A DNA stretch of 64,000 nt, taken from assembly GCF_004379255.2 (NCBI RefSeq), contig NC_056044.1:5310001-5374000 (forward strand), written 5' to 3'. Under the pieces are notes generated by a model that saw nothing but the letters and a program-made list of their open reading frames with translations, was not told the DNA's origin and made no database searches. Source of the DNA: Salvia splendens. Taxonomy: Eukaryota; Streptophyta; Magnoliopsida; Lamiales; Lamiaceae. Of this stretch, positions 54,485 to 64,000 are shown piece after piece (position 1 is the stretch's first letter; each line of letters starts with the position of its first letter). Both the position numbers and the translations under genes were made by a program.

Positions 54485-55849
54485 TTAAGCACCACCAGAA
54501 CCGTATTTCTTTCCGAGGACGAGTAACTGCAGCTTATCGTAGCCAGCAAGCACACCAGCACCGGCTATGGCCCTCAGAATGTTTGCTCCAGCTCCCTTGA
54601 ATAGAGATTTGGCACCCTCATTCTTCAAGATCTGAGAGAACGCATCCAATGAGCTTTTATATTTTACTGCTTCACCAGACGTCATCATCATACGTCTGCG
54701 AACGGTGTCAATTGGGTACGATGCAAGACCAGCACCGTTTGTGATCAGCCAACCCAGAGCAAAGCTAGCAAAGAAACTATCCTGAAACCAACAAATTATT
54801 TCAAAGACAGGTAGGGGTCAGTACAATCCAAAATATTCAAATGCAGATGAAGATTCATATATTTAGAGTTATAGATACCTGTAGTGTGCCAGTGAGAAGA
54901 ACTGGCTTCAATGAATCGTACATTCCAAAGTAGAGACCACGGTAAACAATGATTCCTACACATGATATGTTGAATCCGCGATACAGTCCAGCAATACCAT
55001 CGGATGCCAAAGTCTTCCTGTAGACATCAATCAAGCCGTTGAACTGCCTCTCTCCTCCCTTCTTTGCAGCCTTGGCATCATTAGCCAATCTAGTACGAGC
55101 ATAGTCCAGAGAGTAAACAAAGAGGAGAGAAGAAGCACCAGCTGCACCACCTGAAGCCAGGTTTCCAGCAAACCATTTCCAGTAACCATCCCTATCTTTC
55201 TTAAAGTTGAAAAGCCTCTTGAAGTAATCCTTGAATGCAAAATTCAAGGCCTGCAAACGATTCAAAAGATTTTATTTAGTATTACTATATACACTAGGGG
55301 GTAAAGGAAACATATTACCAGTGTCCAGAAAACAAAAATCATATAACTTGCCTGGGTTGGGAAGTAACGGATCACATTAGCAGTGTTTCCTCTCCACAGA
55401 GAACCAAATCCTTCTTCTTTAATTGTTCGCGAGAAACATTCACCGATGCCTCCGTATGGTTTAGATAATCTACCAGTCTTAAGCATTTCATCCTGGTTTT
55501 GTATCAGCAGTTTCACACGCTCAATAGGAGCTGCAGCTGTTTTGGACACCGCAGCAGAGACTCCACCCATGAGGAAATCAATGGCAAAGCCCGCAAATCC
55601 TTTCTCTGCAGGGGCTTGTGCAAAAACTGGGGAGGCGGTAGACTTGACCATAGAAAGGTCGCACGTCATTTGACATGGATATGTCAATGCAGTGTTGGTG
55701 TAGTTCCCATATTTGAACTGTGATTGATAGAGTGATGGTCGGGGCTGGCTTCCTTCAAATGCTCCAAAACGTTGAGTGGGGGTTGTTCTGTAGAGCTTCC
55801 CAGTCACCTTCTGAGCAATGGTGGGATAGTGTGGCTGATCCATAGTCAT
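54485..55849 (-). CDS. Mitochondrial ADP/ATP carrier (adenine nucleotide translocator)
   Basis: The carrier swaps matrix ATP for cytosolic ADP across the inner mitochondrial membrane. Minus-strand coding exons 55352-55849, 54879-55250 and 54485-54781 join to 388 residues, the plant family length. The plant-type N-terminal extension ([15 protein letters not shown]) is followed by three carrier repeats, each with a Px[DE]xx[RK] motif: [20 protein letters not shown] (variant) and [11 protein letters not shown]; the RRRMMM signature is specific to this family. It ends [10 protein letters not shown]. The first coding intron has a GC donor (CAG/GCAAGT) and AG acceptor; the second is GT-AG. A further intron of about 1050 bases lies in the 5' UTR. 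An ATG two codons downstream (55843) is a possible alternative start. Confidence 0.95.
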
Positions 55850-55855
55850 TTCTTT

Positions 55856-56905
55856 CTGTGAAAATAAAAAATCCAGCCATCAGACCAAAAAAGTAAATGG
55901 CTATGGAACAACCAGAATGAAAAGGAGAGCAACAGAGTAGTGCCTGCCAAATGTATGGAGATATTATTTGTTAAATAGTGAAAAAATAATACTGGAGACA
56001 CATCAGTGCATATAATATCACAGAAAGATAACAATACTATTAAAAACATACAGATAAATGATTGTGACAGCGGTTCCAGAACAGTACAATAATTCTTCAC
56101 TGCTTGCACACAAACACACACCCATAGATCAACTTCCACAAGGTCAATATTATGTTTACAAAAATGAGCTCAAAGATTATGCAGGAAAGAGTGCCATTTT
56201 CTTTATAATACCTTGTAACTATCCAAAAAGAAAAGATGGATTACAAAGATTTTCAAATTATGAATTGAAAATGCCAGAAAATGCAAATTCACGACAGATC
56301 AAATAAAATAAGTCTATATTCTGTTGTAAATGAGAATCATCCAATAAATGGAAATAGAAATCTCATAATGACTTCACTAATTAATCCTAATATCTCTGAA
56401 ACACAGTATGTACAAAATATCAGAAGAATCACAAGATAAAATGGCAAAAATAGAAATCCCTCATAATTGTGCAAGAAAGTGGCATTCCCATCCCATAAAA
56501 ACATAGCCAGTCAAACTCACATCCATTTGCGAGAATAATACAGTAACCATGATTTAGTTTTCACAGAAGTATATAACTGAAACTGAAACTAAAAATCGGA
56601 ATCATGATCGAATAAATTCAATCATGATAAGAAGTTCATGAAATCAGTTGAAGATACTGATTCATGAAAAAACAGCACGGTTTGCATTTACATCCATCAG
56701 ATCTACTATTTGAGTGAACAAATATACGAAATGAAAGCAACAATCAAGACAAATTACAAAAGGATTCTGCAAGCACACAATACAGTACACAAAGTTAAAG
56801 GAACAAGCAGATCGCTATATATTAAAGTGAAGTTCCGAAACCAATCCAGCTGCAGAATTTATTCCGATGAATTTAGAGAATCGAAGGATGTGAAAATTGT
56901 GGTAC
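55856..56905 (-). other. 5' UTR intron of the ADP/ATP carrier gene
   Basis: Donor GCGAAG/GTACCAC at 56905 and acceptor TTTTCACAG just before AAAGAAATG at 55855 define an intron of 1050 bases in the leader. The non-coding first exon continues upstream from 56906 (CTCTCTGTCTCTCATCGTC), with its start unknown. Leader introns often raise expression of such housekeeping genes; effect here is inferred. Confidence 0.7.
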
Positions 56906-56959
56906 CTTCGCGAAGACGATGAGAGACAGAGAGAACTCCGCCTTGACCTAACAATTTGT

Positions 56960-58062
56960 CACGCGAAGAAAAGGGGTGTGAGGTAAGTGCAATGTTAAAT
57001 AGTGGCTACTTTCCCCTTTCTTTTTCATTTTTCATTTTTCATTTTTCATTTTTCATTTTTGTTTTGGTAAAATAGTCCTGTAGTACTCCCTCCGTTTCAT
57101 AATATTGGAGACGTTTCTTTTCATCACGGGATTTAAAAAAAATTGTGTTGAATGAGTTAGATAAAGAAAGAATAAAGTGGAAAATTAAACAGGTGGATGG
57201 AGTAAGAGATAATAAAGTAAGAAAAGTAAAATAAGTGACAAGAAATGTATTGACTTTTAACTCTACTACTATGAAACGGAGAGAATAGTAATTAGTAGTA
57301 ATTAGTACTTGAATAATACTCCGTACGTTGAAATAAAATCATAATGAATCAAGAAAAAATATAACTTGATCGTTTTAATAGGTGTTTTTCATTCCTACCG
57401 ATATTTAGAATAGTACTCCTATTTTATATTTATGGATTTTTTTTTATTTTTATGAATAGGTAGTAACTTGACAAGTCACAACTTAATTTCTTTTAAATCA
57501 TACGTATATGAGTACACACATCGGATCTCCTCCACACTTGCACCCATCCAACACAAATTTAGGCTAATTCTAAAAAATAAATATAATGGTCCAAAAAAGT
57601 TTATAAAGATTTTTGAATTGATATATATCTAGCGGTGCATGTTGTGAATTTATATATTCTGATAAAGTGATTATATATAGACTCGTAACCAAGAAGTTTG
57701 TAGTCTTGTAGATGAAAAATCAACGATTGTATAGTTGTACAATATCACTTGTTATGAATTAGGAAATTTGTTCTTCGATTTACAAATATTCAACTAGGGG
57801 GAACTCTCTAGGCAACTTGCAAATTCAAAGCCAGCTAACAGAAAACCAACAATATGAAAAACCTTCTCTCATCAAATTATTTTGAATCAACATTTACAAA
57901 CACCTTCTCATCAAATGGAAATGGCTTGATACTAGATTGAAACAAAAAAAAACAAATACCTTCTCACATCAATTCACACCATAACTCTATTCTATTCAAA
58001 AGGGTACATTAAAAAAATCTCATCTACATACAGTTGATATCCTCCCACATTTTGGTGCAAAA
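56960..58062. other. Intergenic region upstream of the carrier
   Basis: Holds the likely promoter of the minus-strand carrier gene, a short (TTTTTCAT)n repeat at about 57018-57059, and a Stowaway-like MITE at 57086-57284. The end near 58062 is 3' UTR of the next gene. Confidence 0.5.
57086..57284. mobile_element. Stowaway-like MITE
   Basis: Starts CTCCCTCCGTTTCATAATAT and ends CTATGAAACGGAGAGA; the right end is not exact. Confidence 0.55.
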
Positions 58063-61000
58063 TTAAGCTATGATCTCATCTATCTTGCACTCCCTAAGTC
58101 CAACTTCCATTTTCCCACCATCCACTCGAACAATATCACAACATTCACATCTATCAATCTGCAACAAGAATCAAACAAACTAACATAAGATTACCATTTG
58201 AAACCACACACAAATTCAACTAAGAATCAATTTGATTTTTATACCTGGAGGCGTTTTTTCTTTGGTGAAATCACTTTAATCTTAGTAATACAATCAGCAG
58301 GGTGGTTGCCAGCGGAGGAACAAGGAGGCAAGCCCCGGGGGCGGGCGCGTTTATAGGTTGTCACAATGTGATGTGGTGAAGCGGTCTTGGAGACGGATTG
58401 AAGGAAGAAGAAATGAGGCTTTTCACAAGAGTCGTTGGACTGCGGGCGCGTGTTGAACGTGTAGAAAGGGTGTTCCTTGCCACTCGCCCACGGGGTGAAC
58501 GTTTCGATGGGCATTTGAAGATAGCTTCGTGGCATTATTCTCTCGTATATTTGTGCGGAGTAACCCCACGACACGGAGATAGACCAGTTGGTCTTCTTGT
58601 GGTAGCAGATGGTCTGCTGAAGTAGCCGGGACTGGTCAGCGTCGGCCGCCTTCATGAGGTGGCGTGAGGATTGCATGCGATCCATGGAAGGGAATATGGG
58701 ATCCATTGCGTCGAAGTGATGGAAGGTCATCACAGGAGCTTTGGGATGGGCTGATAGATAGCCTGAGAAGTCTCCATGTAAATCTACCTGCAAAATTTAA
58801 TCACTGTTACGCCCCTCTTGGTATGCTGGAACTGGAATGGAATGACATTCCTACCTCCATTCAATTCTTTTACTTGGTAAATATTTTTGTTAGGAATTAC
58901 CATTCCTGTTCGAATGGCCATTCCATTCCGCATGGGAATACTCATTCCATCCATTTAACTAACGAATGGCCATTCCATTTTCCTTTTTTCTTATTTAAAA
59001 TTTTAACAAAATTATATAAATATTATTTTATATTATATTTAAATTTAATATCATCACAATTTTATAATAAATTTAAAATTTTTTAATAATTGAAAATTCC
59101 ACACACACACTACACACTACACGCACTACACACACTACACACACTTCACACACTACACGCACTACACACACTACACACACTACACACATTTCACACACTA
59201 TTTGTAGTTATCAAACATAGGGTGTGAAGTGCGTGTAGTGTGTGAAGTGCGTGTAGTGTGTGAAATATGTGAAATGTGTGTAGTATGTGTAATGTGTGAA
59301 ATGTGTGTAGTGCTTTTTTTTTGATAGAATCAACATATTAATTATTCATATTTCATTCCATTCCATTTCTATATTAATTTATAGTTATCAAACATTGGAA
59401 TGGAATCAATCAAGGAATAACAATTCCTTTCCTTGTGCTTACCAAGCATAAGAATGGAATGGAATTGTCATTCCATTCACACCTTCATTCTATTCCATCT
59501 CCACTCCATTCCCTCCTCATTCTATTTCATCATACCAAGAAGCTCCTTACTGTATTATAATATATACATTCTTTATCAGTATATAATTGTACTTAAACTA
59601 CTTTAACAACCATGAAATAGTCATCAATTGATCATTTTAAAATTATTATTCTCTCATGTCCTAATAAATGTCACATATTTGATCCACGCAAGTTTTAAAA
59701 AATGGTTTTACTTTGTAAAAAATGAATAAAATTGTAGAATCTTATAATATCGTCGAAAAACTATATTATTCATATAATATTATCATATATATTGGATACT
59801 TCCTATGTCCCATATTAGGAGTCACTTTGACTTTTCAGTACTCGTTTTATAAAAATGATACTAATAAATAGTTAAAGTGATGAAATGGTAAAGTAAGAAA
59901 GAATAAAGTGGGGCGAAGGGAGTATTTTGTATAAATTATAATGCAAAACCCTTTGTATAAATTATAATACAAAAACCCTATCATCCGGAAAATTCTTATT
60001 TTAATATTTTGAATAATGAATTTACTCCCTCCATCCAATTTTATGAGTCCCGGTTTATCACTTTTGGATGTCTCATTTTAAATATTCCATAAATGGTAAT
60101 AGATATCACGTGGAACACTCACATTTTATTATAAACTATAGTACATGTTCACAATCAGATTTATTTGTTGCGGGATAACTGCAAACATATCTAAACTTCA
60201 TAAAATTTTCGAGTACGTATTGCCGAACAAACTAGAATCATATTTAACATGATGGGATCGTCCAAATGAGATTGTCCATTTCCATATTCAATTTGGTGAT
60301 TCCATTATAGTGTGTAGTAAATAAAAGTGATTAGTGATAGATCCAATCATCCAAATCATATTTGACATGATTGAATCGTCCAACATGAGATTGTCCTATT
60401 CCAAATTTGGTTGATCTCTTATCCATATATAATTCAAAACCGTTAAACAAAAACAAAACAAATCAAACTAACCTGGTGAATCCCTTTATGAGGAGTGAGG
60501 CTGACTCCAACATCAGCAATGCACGCCATACTAATCCAATCAGCAGACCAGCCACCGGCATACCTAATCAGGCACCTATCCATGTCCCTCACCAGCGCCG
60601 CCGCCAGCGGGTAGCTCATCACGATCCCGCCGCCGCCAAACGCCTGGTCGAACGAGTACCAGAAGTTGGATATCACGCTCTCCGAGTGCCACCCAAGATA
60701 ATAGTACTTATTATGATCATACTCCGCCAGCACATCCACCACGTTTTCCACGAACACCACCGTGTCGTCGTCCCCCATCACCACCCACCTCACCCCCTCC
60801 CGCTCCTCCCTCAGCAGCTCCACCAGCCCATGCACCATCCGCGGCATCAGCTCGAACCGCGGCTTCGTCTCCCGGAATAGCTCCGAGATATTGTCCACTA
60901 TTTTGTACGGAGGGGCCGTCTTGGGCCAAGGGAGGAGCTCTGGAGGCGGGGCCCGGTCCAGGATCACGTACCCGCGGGTCTTGTTGGGCCGCCACCACGC

Positions 61001-61243
61001 CTCCAGGTAGCCCCTCCGGTGGGGCCACGTTGGGACGGACCCCATCATGCCGAACGCTATGTGGCTAAGGTTGGTTCGATGGTGGTTTTCATCGGCCTGC
61101 GGGGGCGGTGGGACCCATCTGGTGGATAGGAGTTGGTGGGGTTTTTGGGTGGTGACCATCAAATTGAGGAATAGGCCTATGACTACGAGGGTTTTCCATA
61201 AGGTGCAGCTTGTTAAGAAATTTTTTAAATATGGAGAAGCCAT
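58063..61243 (-). CDS. DUF604 / fringe-related glycosyltransferase-like protein, three exons
   Basis: Members of this plant family (PF04646, related to GT31 fringe-type beta-1,3-glycosyltransferases) are Golgi type II membrane proteins with mostly unknown substrates. Exons 60473-61243, 58245-58787 and 58063-58158 (minus) are all in phase zero and give 469 residues. The N-terminus MASPYLKNFLTSC is followed by a membrane anchor LWKTLVVIGLFLNLMV. The catalytic region shows WVVMGDDDTVVF (DxD motif), YYLGWHSESV, FGGGGIVMSYPLA and DVGVSLTPHKGIHQ; the DUF604 part has APVMTFHHFDAMDPIFP and SVSWGYSAQIY. The last exon is Cys-rich (IDRCECCDIVRVDGG). Intron 1 (1685 bases) contains a Tourist-like MITE and a Stowaway-like one. 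No lesion seen. Confidence 0.93.
58810..59546. mobile_element. Tourist-like (PIF/Harbinger) MITE in intron 1 of the DUF604 gene
   Basis: Flanked by TTA at 58807-58809 and 59547-59549. The ends, left CGCCCCTCTTGGTATGCTGG and inward from right GGAGCTTCTTGGTATGATG, share CTCTTGGTATG-like TIRs. Inside are GGAATGG motifs and two opposing arrays: ACACACTACAC units (about 59098-59200) and GTGTGTAGTGTG units (about 59217-59315). Confidence 0.75.
59098..59315. repeat. Opposed ACACACTAC / GTAGTGTGT arrays
   Basis: The left array of CACTACACA units and the right array of the complement can fold on each other, giving a hairpin of about 90-100 bases per arm with a short loop in the middle of the MITE. 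Confidence 0.75.
59799..59922. mobile_element. Short Stowaway-like MITE
   Basis: Starts CTTCCTATGTCCCATATTAG after TA, ends GGGGCGAAGGGAG before TA. TIRs are imperfect; length 124 bases. Confidence 0.5.
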
Positions 61244-62430
61244 TATTTTGATTTGTGTTGGAGTTATTAGTTTTACGTTTATAAGAGTTAGTAGTGATTA
61301 TTTCATTTTGGAACGCATTGATTTGTCAACTCTATTGGGATTTCTTTTGATTAAGGCGTATATCACAATCACATGGCTCTGACCAATACTTTTCTGGCAA
61401 TGTTAATCCAGGAAAAAAAATTAAGTGCCCGCCATGGAAGAAAAAGTATAATAAGGAAACGTGTATTAGTTTATAATCGGTTTGGCAGAAATTGAGTCAA
61501 ATATTGTGCAACTTGAATATGGTAAATCGAACTATTTAATAGGGTCTTCTCTTTGGTTGTAAGTCTATAATTCAAAAAGAAGGGTGTCAATTTGGGAGTG
61601 ATTGAAAATGATTTCATGTACTATAATTTTGTCATAAAATACTAATTAATGGTCAATCAAATTAAATAACACCAAAACTCAAACTCAATTATTCATATCT
61701 TTATATGATCTTTCTAATTCTATTTCTTTTGATTCATTGTTAACCTTGGTCTTAAAATTACTAACCTTTCAAATTGTGCAAATTTCCCATGACAATTCTC
61801 TTTGTCCATGGTTTAAATCGACATGTCATTTTTAATCCGATGTATAGGCCAGTTGAATCTAGACGTGACCTAAAATGGACAAGTAATCGCATTGACTCTC
61901 TCAAACTTTCGAAGAAAGAAAAAGGAAGAGAAGAGGGTGCAAATACATATTCTCCTCTATTTTCCATCAAAGAGAATTCATCATTCCTGGACTCAATCTG
62001 CCAAATCTGTTGTAGTGTTATGTAGCTATGTGATCTACGCATTGATTAAAAATAAATAGGGAAGGAATAGAATAATTAAAAATGAATAAGAAGGAAAAGA
62101 TTCTTCATCTAAAATCTCTGTTTCATTAAAATACTACACAACTCACGACACCCCAATAATATTTGAGAAATATATGAATTATATTATAAATAGCAAATTA
62201 TATTAAAATATTTGTTTTGACCAGAAACACAGTTAAGAGAATATCAATCAATCGAATAAACACGTTGGAACATGGTTAACGTGGAATCATGTGTATATGC
62301 GTAATATACGGGTGTATGTATATATCCATGAAATTTTGTGTAATAAAAAATGGATCGAGTTATAGATAAACCTGTTTTTATGTTATATTTTGAGTCATCC
62401 ACGACACACCTCTCTTTTTTGGGTTGTCGA
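61244..62430. other. Upstream region of the DUF604 gene
   Basis: Contains its presumed promoter on the minus strand. No further gene is supported. Confidence 0.45.
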
Positions 62431-63070
62431 TCGGATGAAGTGGAGGAGCTCGAGGAACTGAAGCCCAATTTGGGGCAATCGATATTTCGTCCTCAATAAT
62501 TATGTTGTGCAATATAATACACGCATACATGATGTCTATATAAGCACTTTCTTGAACAAAAACACATTGAATCTTTGATGATTGTGAAATAGTTTGTTGA
62601 ATGTCAAATGCATATTCTACGTCTATACACGCAGCCTATACAGGCAGCCTGACTTCTATGCAAATAGAGCTATTTTGGGCTTGTTTAGGCAAAAAAAAAC
62701 GACTTCACGAATGTCGACCACCTTGGATAGGTGTCACTGATGAGATAGTACCTCATATTATAGCGAATGTGAATTGTATCAATAGAGCTCTAACGTTTAA
62801 AATGTCATTGGAGATGTTAGAGTAGTTGAGGACATTTATATCATTGTTGGATGGGTTCACCAAAAATGTATGCAAATCTAGAGCCAGTGCGTAGACTGCT
62901 TCTAGTACAATCATTGGATGAGAGCCTTTATGACCGGCATATGTCCTTTCTATGTTATTGGAAAATTTTTCCAATGACAAAGCATGCAATGATGCAATCA
63001 ATGTTGTCAAGCATGTCGGGGAAATTGTGGTGTGCTTCGTGAAGATGGTGCAGTTATTGCCAGTCATGGG
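62430..63070 (-). pseudogene. PIF/Harbinger transposase relic
   Basis: The minus strand shows, in broken order-preserving pieces, AGHKGSHPMIVLEAVYALAL, VNPSNNDINVLNYSN (second Asp region) and, further on, DIMYACIILHNIIIEDE, the C-terminal signature of ALP1-like transposases. Many stops and indels. No element ends were found. It is not close to the 33831-35162 copy. Confidence 0.6.
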
Positions 63071-64000
63071 TTGTGGGCGCCCTCATGTATTCATGTAATC
63101 TACACATATTGCATCGCAAATTCCCCTACAAAGATCATTTTATCATTCTCAAACAATAGCACAATATATGGTCTCGCAATGTGAAAGTACTGGTTGAACA
63201 TATCAAAATTTATGTTGGCCGGTTTGCCAATTCATTTTTTTTAATAACAAAATTTTGAGATATTCATATTTACGCCCAGTATATATGCATCAGTGCACCA
63301 CACATGTCACTGAATAACCGCGGGGGGGGGAGGGCACGTAGCGTGATGTCCGCCCCTCTTCGTTTGCTAAAGAGACACAGCGTGTTCTGCAATGGTCCCG
63401 TCCTAGGTTACGTGATCGCGCGAATGTTCTTGGAATTAGCATTAGCATTGTCTAAATATCAAGTAATGTTAAGTTAGGTCTCTTTGCATCGCCTCAATTA
63501 GATTCCTTCATTGCATTGGAATAATTTAGAATGTATATTGTGCTTAATTGTATGATAATGATTATTTCAGCCCAACATAAGGATAGCATGGGCTGGTTTT
63601 GTTAGTTAATACTAGAACCCTATTGTTGAACCCAACTAGCGAAATAAGAAAACGAAACCATTTGTTTAATTAGAAATTTAATTAACATTAGGTAATCACC
63701 AAATAAGGCAGCAATGGACATATTCATGACTCTAATGGTTGGTGCCTAAAGAAGTGGTGGTGGCTGTTTAATTAGAAATTTAGAATGTATATTTGCTTAA
63801 TCACTAACTAATTGTTCGGTGACCAAATCAAAAGGAAAATTTAATACTAGTACTAACAATTTAAGTTAGAAGCTCAATTAATTTCTTTTTCAAAATCCAG
63901 ATGCGTGCTTTTCGTTTCTAATTAAACAATGAATTCGTGATATTAAAATTTTGATAATAATATCATGTAACTTTCAAAAAAAGTTTTATTTTTTCCATGA
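63071..64000. other. Intergenic end of the window
   Basis: No gene or clear repeat seen, apart from a G10 homopolymer near 63323. Confidence 0.5.

Noticed and set aside
1..64000. tRNA, rRNA or CRISPR features
   Set aside because: No tRNA-like cloverleaf, rRNA or regularly spaced repeat-spacer array was recognised by eye; a tRNA scan would be the deciding test.

Overview
This window is nuclear DNA from a flowering plant, most likely a eudicot. The evidence is split, GT-AG-spliced genes of plant families (an ABCG half-transporter, a mitochondrial ADP/ATP carrier, a DUF604 glycosyltransferase-like protein, extensins), AT-rich spacers, and plant transposon lineages (Tat-type Gypsy, PIF/Harbinger, hAT, MULE, Stowaway). 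The order (perhaps Lamiales) is only a guess from the general look of the genes and transposons.

Host genes. Five genes look intact: an ABCG12/15-like transporter on the minus strand in nine exons (24757-28512), two tandem signal-peptide extensins on the plus strand (38792-40810 and 51188-53443), an ADP/ATP carrier on the minus strand (54485-55849, plus a 5'UTR intron), and a DUF604/fringe-related protein on the minus strand (58063-61243). A sixth, a pollen-type exopolygalacturonase at 5220-6758, is a broken pseudogene with a solo LTR in its first intron.

Mobile layer. From left to right: a PIF/Harbinger element with an ORF1-type protein (1777-3638); the solo LTR (5389-5671); a MULE with an 811-codon transposase frame broken only by stop codons (about 7390-10980); an Athila-like gag remnant and a hAT remnant (about 11540-14061) split by a young 9.4-kb Tat-type Gypsy element (14062-23479); a second ORF1-type Harbinger in the opposite orientation (29716-31505); a Harbinger with a transposase (33514-35488); a long-TIR MULE-like foldback (36429-37247); a hAT element (43508-49367) containing another Harbinger (45960-48009); a Tourist-like MITE in an intron (58810-59546); several Stowaway-like MITEs; and a decayed Harbinger transposase (about 62430-63070).

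Most interesting points. (1) The Harbingers at 33514 and 45960 share ends, promoter and leader up to the ATG, but one carries the transposase and the other the Myb/SANT-like partner protein: a two-component transposon split over two elements. (2) The second of these sits in a hAT transposase gene so that clean removal with one TAA restores the reading frame. (3) The Gypsy element has almost identical LTRs but has lost protease and most of reverse transcriptase through a gag-to-RT junction, and carries a three-exon antisense gene whose splice phases join into a 575-residue protein. (4) Two transposase frames are closed only by nonsense codons that fit C-to-T/G-to-A transitions. (5) The extensin pair lies in a 3-kb duplicated block whose copies are separated by the hAT/Harbinger nest.
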